Of a stretch of 64,000 nucleotides of DNA, positions 54,842 through 63,341 are shown one piece after another. The DNA lies in assembly GCF_005405905.1 (NCBI RefSeq), contig NZ_BJHU01000043.1, positions 62,001 to 126,000 of the forward strand, given 5' to 3'. The notes beneath the pieces are model-generated. The model made no database searches and had not been told where the DNA came from. It was given only the letters and a program-made list of their open reading frames with translations. The position numbers and the translations under genes are program-made. How positions within the stretch are numbered: the stretch's first letter is position 1; the number at the start of each line of letters is the position of its first letter. Source of the DNA: Acidovorax sp. NB1 (GTDB taxonomy: Bacteria > Pseudomonadota > Gammaproteobacteria > Burkholderiales > Burkholderiaceae_C).

Positions 54842-55624
54842 ATGGCGTACAGCATCGACTTGTCGGGCCGCGTGGCCTTCATCACCGGCGCATCCAGTGG
54901 CCTGGGCGCGCAGTTTGCGCGCACGCTGGCGCGTGCCGGTGCCGGGGTGGTGCTGGCCAGCCGCCGGGTGGAAAAACTCAAGGAACTGCGCGCGCGCATC
55001 GAAGGCGAGGGCGGTGACGCCCATGTGATCGAACTCGACGTGACCGACCACGCTTCGATCAAGTCCGCCGTGGCACACGCCGAGACCGAGATGGGTTCCA
55101 TCGACATCCTGATCAACAACTCGGGCGTGAGCACCACCCAGCGCCTGCAGGACGTGACGCCCGAGGACTACGACTTCATCTTCGACACCAATGTGAAGGG
55201 CGCCTTCTTTGTGGCGCAAGAGGTGGGCAAGCGCATGCTGGCCCGTTCGCGCGGCGCGGCGCCGGGCAGCTTCACGGGTGGGCGCATCATCAACATCGCG
55301 TCGATGGCGGGCCTCAAGGTGCTGCCGCAGATCGGCGCCTACTGCATGAGCAAGGCCGCCGTGGTTCAGATGACCCGCGCGATGGCGATGGAGTGGGGCA
55401 AGTTCGGCATCAACACCAATGCCATCTGCCCCGGCTACATCGACACCGAGATCAACCACCACCACTGGGACACCGAGCAGGGCCAGAAACTCATCGCCAT
55501 GCTGCCACGCAAGCGCGTGGGCAGCCCGCAGGACCTGGATGCGCTGCTGGTCATGCTGGCCAGTGACCAGAGCCATTTCATCAACGGCGCGGTGATTGCT
55601 GCCGATGATGGTTTTGCGGTCTGA
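54842..55624 (+). CDS. SDR family oxidoreductase
   Basis: 260 residues. Cofactor motif TGASSGLG near 15, ASRR after the second strand (NADP-type), NNSG near 90, and catalytic YCMSKAA near 168. The substrate is probably an acyl-CoA or hydroxyacid, judging from its neighbours ETF-QO (divergent) and a hotdog thioesterase (20 bases downstream); this is inference. It has a GGGGAGA ribosome site. Confidence 0.92.
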   Translation: MAYSIDLSGRVAFITGASSGLGAQFARTLARAGAGVVLASRRVEKLKELRARIEGEGGDAHVIELDVTDHASIKSAVAHAETEMGSIDILINNSGVSTTQRLQDVTPEDYDFIFDTNVKGAFFVAQEVGKRMLARSRGAAPGSFTGGRIINIASMAGLKVLPQIGAYCMSKAAVVQMTRAMAMEWGKFGINTNAICPGYIDTEINHHHWDTEQGQKLIAMLPRKRVGSPQDLDALLVMLASDQSHFINGAVIAADDGFAV

Positions 55625-55644
55625 TCCCCAGGGAACATGCGGGC

Positions 55645-56064
55645 ATGAAGATCGAAATCCCTGAGGTCAAAAAGCTGGTTTTTGAGACACGCTTCCCTGT
55701 GCGATGGGGCGACATGGACGCGATGGGCCATGTCAACAACACGGTGTACTTCAGGTACCTGGAAACAGCGCGCATCGACTGGATGGTGTCGGTGGGCTGC
55801 AACCCCGACCCACGCGGCCAGGGGCCGGTCATCGTCAACGCGTTCTGCAATTTCTACAAGCAGCTCGAATACCCGGCCGACGTGTTGCTCAAGCTCTACG
55901 TGAGCGACCCCGGCCGCACTACGTTCGAGACCTGGGGCACGATGGAACGCGTGGACCAGCCCGGCGTGATCTGCGCTGCAGGTGGGGCCACCACCATCTG
56001 GGTGGACTTCCCGCTGCAGAAGGCCGCGCCGCTGCCGGACTGGATGCGTGCGCTGGTCACCTGA
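55645..56064 (+). CDS. Acyl-CoA thioesterase, 4HBT hotdog family
   Basis: 139 residues. Single hotdog domain with RWGDMDAMGHVNNTVYFRYLE, which holds the catalytic Asp of the 4-hydroxybenzoyl-CoA thioesterase type. It hydrolyses an acyl-CoA in the cytoplasm. It is linked to the SDR gene upstream. Its last eight bases overlap the end of the convergent exported-protein gene. Confidence 0.93.
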   Translation: MKIEIPEVKKLVFETRFPVRWGDMDAMGHVNNTVYFRYLETARIDWMVSVGCNPDPRGQGPVIVNAFCNFYKQLEYPADVLLKLYVSDPGRTTFETWGTMERVDQPGVICAAGGATTIWVDFPLQKAAPLPDWMRALVT

Positions 56065-56818
56065 TGGACGAAGGCGGGCTGGGGGGCTGCGGTGGCAAAG
56101 CCATGCAATGGGCCACGGGCATGCCCCTGTTTTGCGTCACGCCCAGCAGAAGCACAAGGCGCAGCTCTGGCAGGTAGCGGATGGCGGTCTGTGGAGCGCT
56201 GTAACCACGGTCATTGACCAGGGGTTCGCGCATGCGCACCGCTTGCCCGCTGGGCAGGTGTTCGATCTGTAGCGTGCGGGTGCCGGTGTAGAAGGTGGTG
56301 TCTATCAGGCCTTCCGAACCATAGAAGCCACCACGTACCTGGGCCTTTCGCCGCTGCCCATCAAATGAAGTGCTGATGCGCAACTGCCCATCGCGGCTTG
56401 TGCAGGCACCTTCGAAGGCTGCAGCGCAGTCCATCGGCAACGGATTGCGCTGCACCACAACGGGTTCCATCGCACCTGTCTTGAGTACATCCATGGGCAC
56501 CTGCGCCAGGTGTGCACACACCCCGTCGGGCATTACCGCCCAGGCCGTGGCGCCCGGCAGGTCGGGAATCTGCAGCCGTGGCACGCCCGCGCCTGCGCTC
56601 AGGTAGTAGGCGGGCGGTTCGCCATCGGCTCGGTACAGCGATGACGACATCAGTGGCGACAGGGCACCCTGGGGCACTTGCAGTGGCAGGGGGTGCACTG
56701 GCCAGGAGCCCGATGGCGCGCCAAATCCAGCAGCCTGCGCCAGGCTGCACGCCATGGCCTGGCCCAGTGCCAGCAGCATGGCTGCGGTGCCATTGGAATG
56801 CAGGCGAAGGCGAGGCAT
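56057..56818 (-). CDS. Exported protein of unknown function
   Basis: 253 residues with a likely signal peptide (hydrophobic AAMLLALGQAMACSLAQAAG). The mature part is beta-rich with several cysteines (DGVCAHL, MDCAAAFEGACTS). No family is recognised. The start at 56818 lies four bases after the stop of the AhpD-like gene, so the two form an operon. Confidence 0.75.
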   Translation of the reverse strand: MPRLRLHSNGTAAMLLALGQAMACSLAQAAGFGAPSGSWPVHPLPLQVPQGALSPLMSSSLYRADGEPPAYYLSAGAGVPRLQIPDLPGATAWAVMPDGVCAHLAQVPMDVLKTGAMEPVVVQRNPLPMDCAAAFEGACTSRDGQLRISTSFDGQRRKAQVRGGFYGSEGLIDTTFYTGTRTLQIEHLPSGQAVRMREPLVNDRGYSAPQTAIRYLPELRLVLLLGVTQNRGMPVAHCMALPPQPPSPPSSIR

Positions 56819-56822
56819 GGTG

Positions 56823-57401
56823 TCAGGCTGCCTTGGGCTTGGGCACACGGCCCATCAGATAGAACTCGGGGTTGGGCAGCATGCCCGCAAAGCTGGCCAT
56901 GCGGTTGGACAGGCCAAAGAACGCGGTAATGGCCGCAATGTCCCAGATGTCCTCGTCGTCAAAGCCGTGGGCGTGCAGGGCGGCGAAGTCGGCGTCCTCG
57001 ATCTCGTGCGAGCGCTGGCAGACCTTCATCGCAAAGTCGAGCATGGCGCGCTCGCGCGGGCTGATGTCGGCCTTGCGGTAGTTCACGGCCACCTGGTCGG
57101 CGATGAGGGGCTTCTTCTCGTAGATGCGCAGGATCGCGCCGTGCGCCACCACGCAGTACAGGCACTGGTTGGCGGCGCTGGTGGTGGTGACGATCATCTC
57201 GCGCTCGCCTTTGGTCAAGCTGCCTTCCTCTTTCAGCATCAGCGCATCATGGTAGGCAAAGAACGCGCGCCACTCGGCCGGGCGGCGTGCAAAGGCCAGG
57301 AACACATTGGGGATGAAACCCGCCTTCTCCTGCACTTCCACAATGCGTGCGCGGATGTCTTCGGGCAGGGTGTTCAGGTCGGGAAAAGGGTAGCGGCTCA
57401 C
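56823..57401 (-). CDS. AhpD-like peroxidase-related protein
   Basis: 192 residues of the alkylhydroperoxidase/carboxymuconolactone decarboxylase fold. The redox motif C-x-x-C with downstream His is present in NQCLYCVVAHG. PFPDLNTLPEDIRARI and GFDDEDIWDIAAITAFFG are typical of the uncharacterised peroxidase-related subgroup. GTG 57401 is chosen because AAAGGAG stands six bases before it; an earlier Met in the frame lies in non-family sequence. Confidence 0.9.
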   Translation of the reverse strand: MSRYPFPDLNTLPEDIRARIVEVQEKAGFIPNVFLAFARRPAEWRAFFAYHDALMLKEEGSLTKGEREMIVTTTSAANQCLYCVVAHGAILRIYEKKPLIADQVAVNYRKADISPRERAMLDFAMKVCQRSHEIEDADFAALHAHGFDDEDIWDIAAITAFFGLSNRMASFAGMLPNPEFYLMGRVPKPKAA

Positions 57402-57553
57402 TTGATCTCCTTTGCTGTGATGTGCGCGCAGTATGAGCGATCCATGGCGCGAAGATCCGAGCGCTGCGTGTGAGGCAGGCGCGGCCAAGGCCAGTGCCCC
57501 CGCGCAAGGGCCGCCGTGCCGCGTGGGCGGCGCTTCGCTTGCGTGCGCTGGGG

Positions 57554-57617
57554 GCGTCCCCCTCCCGCATTGCGCAGCAATGCGAGAGAGGGGGAAGGCG
57601 CGAAGCGACTCAGGGGG
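57554..57617 (-). repeat. G/C-run palindromic element, copy B
   Basis: On the minus strand CCCCCTGAGTCGC, then GCGCCTTCCCCCT, an internal hairpin CGCATTG/CAATGCG, and AGGGGGACGC. It shares blocks with the copy at 18966-19008. It begins nine bases after the IclR stop. Confidence 0.7.
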
Positions 57618-57626
57618 AGCTTTATT

Positions 57627-58430
57627 TCACGGGTGCCAGTGGGTGGCCCGCACCGGGCTTTGTGCGGGCGCGGCCGAATTGCCTGCCAGCGCATACGACA
57701 ACTGGGTGGCTGCAGCCATCACCGTCTGCGCCAGCGCTTCGAGTTTTTCGGCGGGCAGGCGCGATGCCGGGCCCGAGATGCACACCGAGCCCATCAGCCG
57801 CCAGTGCATGCCGAACACGGGCGCTGACACCGTGGCCACGCCTTGTTCGCGTTCGCCAATCGACCAGTGGTAGCCCTTCTTGCGAATCTCTTCATAGGCC
57901 TTGCCCGGCTCGCCCGAAAACGCCAGGATCACGCGGCCCGGTGAGCCCTTGTCCAGCGGCAGGCCCTCGCCCATGCGCGCGTGGTGGCGCAACGCTTGTG
58001 GGCCTTCCACGCGCACGAGGCAGGTCCGCACATTGCCTTCGCGCACGTAAAAGGCCGCGCTCTCGCCCGTGGCAAGGGTCAGCTCGCGCAGTGCGGGTTC
58101 CAGCACGTTCTGCACATCAAAACCGGCCTGGTAGCGCGCGCCCAGCCAGCCCGCAGCGGGGCCCAGGCGCCAGTCGCCGTCCTCGCGTTGCACCATGAAG
58201 CCCGACTGCGCCAAGGTGCGCGCCAGGCGCAGCACGGTGGTCTTGTGCAGGCCGCAGCGGCGGCTCAGCTCGGCCAGGGGCAGGCTGGATTCGCCCAGTG
58301 CAAAGGCCTCCAGCACCTGCAGGGCGCGTGTGACGGCGATGACGCCGCCACCGCCGGGTTCTGCATCTGCCGATGCCACGGCACGGGGCGCGGGGGCGGG
58401 TTGGGAGGGCTTGGTGGGGTGGTTGCTCAT
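57627..58430 (-). CDS. IclR family transcriptional regulator
   Basis: 267 residues. Winged helix (VTRALQVLEAFALGESSLPLAELSRRCGLHKTTVLRLARTL) and IclR effector domain (AFYVREGNVRTCLVRVEGP, LDKGSPGRVILAF, VSAPVF). The N-terminal 30 residues are Pro/Ala-rich. It is divergent from the Bug-amidohydrolase-RraA-dehydrogenase operon and most likely controls it with a pathway acid as ligand. Confidence 0.94.
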   Translation of the reverse strand: MSNHPTKPSQPAPAPRAVASADAEPGGGGVIAVTRALQVLEAFALGESSLPLAELSRRCGLHKTTVLRLARTLAQSGFMVQREDGDWRLGPAAGWLGARYQAGFDVQNVLEPALRELTLATGESAAFYVREGNVRTCLVRVEGPQALRHHARMGEGLPLDKGSPGRVILAFSGEPGKAYEEIRKKGYHWSIGEREQGVATVSAPVFGMHWRLMGSVCISGPASRLPAEKLEALAQTVMAAATQLSYALAGNSAAPAQSPVRATHWHP

Positions 58431-58576
58431 GATGGAATTCGTTTCATGGTGCGCAACTGCATTGTATGGGTTGAAACGTCTGCGTACAGTCGAACCCACG
58501 GCGACGGACCAGAACACGTATCACAACAAAGGCCCTGCAGACCGGCGTGACGAACCACCACAACGGAGACAAATCC

Positions 58577-59572
58577 ATGACCGCCTTCACTTCGCTTTCG
58601 CGCTCCCTGTGCGCTGCCTTCCTGGGCCTTGCGGCCGCAGCTGTGCCCACCGGCGCAGCCCTGGCGCAGACCGCATACCCGAACAAGCCCATCCGCCTTG
58701 TTGTGCCATTTCCTCCCGGTGGTGGCACCGACATGATTGCGCGCACCGTGGCGCAAAAGCTCGCGGACCAGAACAAATGGAACGTGATCGTGGACAACCG
58801 TCCCGGCGCGGGCGGCAACCTGGGCGTGGATGCCGTCGCCAAGTCGCCCGCCGATGGCTATACGCTGGTCATGGGCCAGACCAGCAACCTGGCCATCAAC
58901 CCCACGCTGTACCCCAAGCTGCCCTACGACCCGATCAAGGACCTGGTGCCCGTGGCGCTGGTGTCGTCCTCGCCCATCGTGATGGCCGCGCCCATCAACT
59001 CACCCTTCAAGAGCTACGCCGACGTGGTGGCGGCCGCCAAGGGCAAGCCCGATGCGCTCACGCTGGGCTATTCGGGCAACGGCACAGTGGCACACCTGGC
59101 AGGCGAACTGGCGGAAGACGCGGCAGGCATCAAGCTGCGCCACATCCCCTACAAAGGGGCCGCCCAGGCCATGACGGACCTGGTGGGCGGGCAGATCGAT
59201 CTGTACATGTCGTCCGTGCCCACGCTGCTGGGCCAGGTGCGCAACGGCAAGCTCAAGGTCATCGCCATCACCTCGGCCAAGCGCTCGCCACAGCTGCCCG
59301 ATGTGCCCACGCTGGCCGAATCTGGCTACAAGGGCTTCGAGGCCGTGACCTGGTTTGGCATCCTCGCGCCTGCGGGCACGCCCGCACCCGTCGTGGCACA
59401 GCTCAACAAGGCCATCAACGTGGCCCTGCAGCAGCCCGATGTGGCCGACAAGCTGCGCTCCGAAGGCGGCGACGTGCTGGGCGGCACGGCCGAGCAGTTC
59501 AGCCAACTGCTCAGGGCCGAAGTGCCGCGCTGGGCCAAGATCGTGAAGGACTCGGGCGCCAGCCTGGACTGA
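58577..59572 (+). CDS. Bug/TctC family periplasmic receptor, first of the operon
   Basis: 331 residues. Signal peptide ending ALAQT; the ATG at 58577 follows GGAGA. Blocks YPNKPIRLVVPFPPGGGTD, DNRPGAGGNLG, LRHIPYKGAAQAMTDLVGGQ and AITSAKRSPQLPDVPT are canonical. It should bind the carboxylate metabolised by the operon. Confidence 0.94.
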   Translation: MTAFTSLSRSLCAAFLGLAAAAVPTGAALAQTAYPNKPIRLVVPFPPGGGTDMIARTVAQKLADQNKWNVIVDNRPGAGGNLGVDAVAKSPADGYTLVMGQTSNLAINPTLYPKLPYDPIKDLVPVALVSSSPIVMAAPINSPFKSYADVVAAAKGKPDALTLGYSGNGTVAHLAGELAEDAAGIKLRHIPYKGAAQAMTDLVGGQIDLYMSSVPTLLGQVRNGKLKVIAITSAKRSPQLPDVPTLAESGYKGFEAVTWFGILAPAGTPAPVVAQLNKAINVALQQPDVADKLRSEGGDVLGGTAEQFSQLLRAEVPRWAKIVKDSGASLD

Positions 59573-59619
59573 CACCGCTGCCTGCACCGCAGCCCGCCCA
59601 CGCTCGCCCAGCCATCGCC

Positions 59620-60528
59620 ATGTCCCGCGATTGCCTTGCCACGCCCGTCCCGTTCTCGGCGGGCACCGCCGCGCCACATACCGCACTGCCTGCTGGCGCC
59701 TGCGATTGCCATGTGCATGTGTACGACCAGCGGTTTCCTGCCGCACCCGGCGCCAGGCTGTTGCCACCCGATGCCTCGGCCCAGGACTACCGCGCGCTGC
59801 AGCAACACATCGGCACCACGCGGGTGGTGCTGGTCACGCCCTCGACCTATGGCCATGACAACCGCTGCCTGCTCGAAGGGCTGGCCGCGCTCGCGGCGAT
59901 GGGAGTGGATGCGCGCGGCGTGGCCGTGATCGATGGCAGCGAAAGCGACGCCGAGCTGCACCATCTGCACGCTGCCGGTGTGCGCGGCGTGCGGCTCAAC
60001 CTGTCGCTGGGAGTGTCGGGTTCGGTGGACTCCATCGTGCCGCTGGCCCACCGCATCGCACCGTGGGGCTGGCATCTGCAGTTGCTGGTGCCGCCCGAGC
60101 AGCTGGCAGAGCAGGGCGTCGTGCTCGGCCAGTTGCCCGTGCCGCTGGTGTTTGACCACTTCGGGCGCATCGCCCCCGCGCAGGCCGGGCGCCATGCCGC
60201 ACATGCGGTGCTGCTGGGGCTGCTGCAAAGCGGGCGGGCATGGGTGAAGCTGTCGGGTGGCTACATCGTGAGCAGCGTGCATTCGGTGGAAGACCCGCTG
60301 CTCGACGCCCTGGCCGCCAGCTACCTGCGTTGCGCGCCCGGGCGTGTGGTGTGGGGCAGTGACTGGCCCCACGCCACGGCATCGGCCGGTGTGCAGCCCC
60401 TGCCCGACGACGCCCGCCAGGTAGACCGCCTGGCGGACTGGACCGCTGCCTGTGGCGGCCCTGCGCTGCTGCACCAGGTGCTGGTGGACAACCCGCAGGC
60501 GCTCTACGGCTTCGGCCGCCCGCTGTGA
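59620..60528 (+). CDS. Amidohydrolase family protein (LigI-like)
   Basis: 302 residues of the amidohydrolase-2 TIM-barrel group. Metal-site type motif CDCHVHVYD near residue 27, FDHFGRI near 180, and VVWGSDWPHA with the conserved Asp near 245. Related enzymes hydrolyse 2-pyrone-4,6-dicarboxylate or sugar-acid lactones. An RraA-type aldolase in the same operon supports a lactone-to-oxoacid route. The ATG at 59620 is used; the frame is open far upstream without coding character. Confidence 0.86.
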   Translation: MSRDCLATPVPFSAGTAAPHTALPAGACDCHVHVYDQRFPAAPGARLLPPDASAQDYRALQQHIGTTRVVLVTPSTYGHDNRCLLEGLAALAAMGVDARGVAVIDGSESDAELHHLHAAGVRGVRLNLSLGVSGSVDSIVPLAHRIAPWGWHLQLLVPPEQLAEQGVVLGQLPVPLVFDHFGRIAPAQAGRHAAHAVLLGLLQSGRAWVKLSGGYIVSSVHSVEDPLLDALAASYLRCAPGRVVWGSDWPHATASAGVQPLPDDARQVDRLADWTAACGGPALLHQVLVDNPQALYGFGRPL

Positions 60529-60563
60529 CAACCCCTTTGTTCGATTGTTTGGAAGGCATTGCC

Positions 60564-61562
60564 ATGACCACCACTTCACGCCCCCTTCATCGCATCGCCC
60601 GCCGCAGCCTGCTGGCTCTGGGGGGCGCCATGCTGGCTGTGCCTGCCTGGGCCCAGGCAGACTGGCCGGGCGGCAAGCTCATCACCTGGGTGGTGCCGTA
60701 CCCCGCAGGCGGCAGCACCGATGTGCTGGGCCGCAACATCGCGCAGCGCCTGGGCCCGGCCCTGGGCACCAACGTGATCGTGGACAACAAGGCGGGCGCC
60801 ACCGGCACCATTGGTGCGGCCTTTGTGGCCAAGGCGCAGCCCGATGGATTCACCTTGCTGGGCACCTCGATCGGCCCGCAGGCGATTGCGCCACACCTCA
60901 TGGCCAAGCTGCCGTATGACCACATCACGTCGTTTGAACCCGTGGTCACCGTGGGCACCATTCCGCACATTCTGGTGGTAGGGGCCAACCAGCCGTTCAA
61001 GAACGTGGCCGACCTGCTGGCTGCCGCCAAGGCGCAGCCGGGCAAGCTCGCGTTTGCCTCGGGCGGCAACGGCACCATCCTGCAGATGCAGGGCGAGTTG
61101 CTGCAGCAGCAAACGGGCGCACGCTTCATCCACGTGCCCTACAAGGGCGACACCCCGGCGCTGCAGGACACGCTGGCCGAGCAGGCGCAGTTCATGTTCG
61201 CACCCGCCGCCGCTGCGTTGCCCCATGTGCAGGCGGGCAAGCTGCGCGCGCTGGCCGTCACGTCGGCCCAGCGCCTCAAGCCGCTGCCTGCCGTGCCCAC
61301 GATGGGCGAGGCGGGCCTGAAGGACTTTGTGGTCGAGCAGTGGCAGGCCGTGTTTGCACCGGCCAAAACGCCTGCGGCCGTGGTGCAGCGCCTGAACCAT
61401 GAAATCAACAAAACCCTGAAAGACCCTGCCGTGGTCGCCCTGGCCGACAAGCTGGGCGTGACGCTGGTGGGTGGCACGCCCCAGCAGCTGGGCGACCTGC
61501 AAAAGGCCGACTCCGCCAAGTGGGCCAAGGTCATCAAGGACGGAAACATCCAGGCCGATTGA
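60564..61562 (+). CDS. Bug/TctC family periplasmic receptor, second of the operon
   Basis: 332 residues from ATG 60564 after a GGAAG site. The signal contains ARRSLLALGG, a twin-arginine-like pattern, ending AWAQA. Blocks: WVVPYPAGGSTDVLGRNIAQ, DNKAGATGTIGAAFVAKA and FIHVPYKGDTPALQD. It is quite divergent from the first receptor, so a different ligand is plausible. Confidence 0.93.
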   Translation: MTTTSRPLHRIARRSLLALGGAMLAVPAWAQADWPGGKLITWVVPYPAGGSTDVLGRNIAQRLGPALGTNVIVDNKAGATGTIGAAFVAKAQPDGFTLLGTSIGPQAIAPHLMAKLPYDHITSFEPVVTVGTIPHILVVGANQPFKNVADLLAAAKAQPGKLAFASGGNGTILQMQGELLQQQTGARFIHVPYKGDTPALQDTLAEQAQFMFAPAAAALPHVQAGKLRALAVTSAQRLKPLPAVPTMGEAGLKDFVVEQWQAVFAPAKTPAAVVQRLNHEINKTLKDPAVVALADKLGVTLVGGTPQQLGDLQKADSAKWAKVIKDGNIQAD

Positions 61563-61627
61563 GCCCGGCCCGCACTCGGCCCCTTTGCGCATTCCTCACA
61601 TTCTTTTTCTATCGAACGGAACCCACC

Positions 61628-62314
61628 ATGAGCCAACTCCCCGAAATCATCCGCACCATTGAGCGCGTGGGCGCCGACGTGGTGACCCAGGCCGCAACCT
61701 ACCAGGCCGCGATCCTGGCCGACGTGGCGGGCCGGCGCGGCACGATGCACGGCCGCGTGGCGCCGGTGCACCAGAGCATGAAGGTAGCGGGCCCCGCCTT
61801 CACCGTGGAAGTGCGCCCCGGCGACAACCTCATGATCCACGCTGCCATTGCGCTGGCCCAGCCGGGCGACGTGCTGGTGATCGACGGCAAGGGCGACCAG
61901 ACCGCCGCGCTGATGGGCACGCTGATGCTCAGCGCCTGCAAGAAGCGCGGCCTGGCGGGTGTGATCGTGGACGCCGCCATCCGCGACAAGCTGGAGATCC
62001 TGGAGCTGGACTTCCCCGTGTTCAGCGCAGGTTTCAACCCCGCAGGCCCCACCAAATATGTGCCTGGCCGCATCAACCATCCCATCTGTACCGGTGGCGC
62101 CGTGGTGAACCCCGGTGACCTGGTGGTGGGCGACGCCGATGGCGTGGTCGTCATCGAACGCGAAAAGGCCCCCGCCATGCTGGCCCTGGCCGACAAGAAG
62201 GTGGCCGACGAAGCGGCGCGCATCGAGGCGATTGCTCGCGGCGACACCGCATCGAAATGGCTGCCCGCTGCCCTGCGCGCTGCCGGCGTTCTCAAGGAAG
62301 GGGAATCGCTGTGA
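61628..62314 (+). CDS. RraA family protein (4-hydroxy-4-methyl-2-oxoglutarate / CHA aldolase type)
   Basis: 228 residues. The RraA fold includes class II aldolases that split 4-carboxy-4-hydroxy-2-oxoadipate or decarboxylate oxaloacetate. The active-site segment runs from GDNLMIHAAIALAQPGDVLV through GAVIVDAAIRD-like GVIVDAAIRDKLEI, where Arg-Asp bind substrate and metal. Context with catabolic genes favours an aldolase over an RNase E inhibitor. Its stop overlaps the next start. Confidence 0.9.
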   Translation: MSQLPEIIRTIERVGADVVTQAATYQAAILADVAGRRGTMHGRVAPVHQSMKVAGPAFTVEVRPGDNLMIHAAIALAQPGDVLVIDGKGDQTAALMGTLMLSACKKRGLAGVIVDAAIRDKLEILELDFPVFSAGFNPAGPTKYVPGRINHPICTGGAVVNPGDLVVGDADGVVVIEREKAPAMLALADKKVADEAARIEAIARGDTASKWLPAALRAAGVLKEGESL

Positions 62315-63270
62315 GCAACGCTACCCACCCCGTCATCATCGTGACCGGCGCCGACCTGGCGCAACAAGCCCTGGATTTGCTCGCAGGCTACGAAGTCGTC
62401 TACGCAGGCAAAACGCCCACCGAGGACGACCTGGTGGCCCTGTGCCAGCGCCACAACCCCGTGGCCATCATCGTGCGCTACGGCAAGGTGGGCGCGGCGG
62501 TGATGGACGCAGCCCCCGCGCTCAAGGTCATCTCCAAACACGGCAGCGGCACCGACACCATCGACAAGGTGGCCGCCAAAGCCCGTGGCATTGAGGTGGT
62601 GGCCGCCGTGGGCGCCAATGCCGCCGCCGTGGCCGAACAGGCCCTGGCCCTGCTGCTGGCCTGCGCCAAATCCGTGGTGGCACTGGATGCGCGCATGCAC
62701 GCAGGCCACTGGGACAAGGCCACGCACAAGAGCCTGGAGCTGGGTGGCCGCACCGTGGGCCTGGTGGGCCTGGGCGCCATCGGCCTGCGTTTTGCCAAGA
62801 TGGCCGACGCGTTGGGTATGCGTGTGATCGGTTTCGACCCCTTCGCCAAGAACCTGCCCGCTTATGTGCAGAGCGTTCCTCTCGAAACCATCTGGCGCGA
62901 AGCGGATGCAATCTCGCTGCACTGCCCGCTGACCGACGACAACCGCGGCATGCTGAACGCCACCACGCTGGCGCAATGCAAGCGCGGCGTGATCGTGGTG
63001 AACACCGCGCGGGGCGGTCTGATCGACGAGGCCGCGCTGCTGGCTGCTGTGCGTTCGGGCCAGGTGATGGCTGCGGGGCTGGACAGCTTTGCAGTCGAGC
63101 CCATGGTGGCGGGCCATCCGTTCCAGGGTGAGAAGAACGTCATCCTGTCGCCCCACATCGGCGGCGTGACCAGCGATGCCTACGTGAACATGGGCGTGGG
63201 TGCAGCCCAGAACCTGCTGGCCGTGCTGGCCCGCACTCCTGGCGAAGTGGCGGCGGCTGCTGCTGCCTGA
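62311..63270 (+). CDS. D-2-hydroxyacid dehydrogenase (SerA-like)
   Basis: 319 residues. NAD-binding GLVGLGAIGLRFAKMADALGMRVIGFDP near 150-178. Catalytic Arg in NTARGGLIDE near 230, Glu in FAVEP, and His in SPHIGG near 289. It lacks the C-terminal ACT domain of long SerA. The GTG at 62311 overlaps the RraA stop (GTGA), with AAGGGG upstream. It probably oxidises or reduces a 2-hydroxy/2-oxo acid in the operon's pathway. Confidence 0.93.
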   Translation: MSNATHPVIIVTGADLAQQALDLLAGYEVVYAGKTPTEDDLVALCQRHNPVAIIVRYGKVGAAVMDAAPALKVISKHGSGTDTIDKVAAKARGIEVVAAVGANAAAVAEQALALLLACAKSVVALDARMHAGHWDKATHKSLELGGRTVGLVGLGAIGLRFAKMADALGMRVIGFDPFAKNLPAYVQSVPLETIWREADAISLHCPLTDDNRGMLNATTLAQCKRGVIVVNTARGGLIDEAALLAAVRSGQVMAAGLDSFAVEPMVAGHPFQGEKNVILSPHIGGVTSDAYVNMGVGAAQNLLAVLARTPGEVAAAAAA

Positions 63271-63341
63271 CGACAGCCACGCGCTGAACACAAAAAGAAA
63301 AAGGCATGGGGCAGGGCGCCCCGGCCTGTGGAGACAACGAT

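Noticed and set aside
58195-59619. N-terminal extension of the amidohydrolase frame
   Set aside because: It overlaps the complete Bug receptor gene in another frame and has no family similarity; the start at ATG 59620 fits the amidohydrolase domain.
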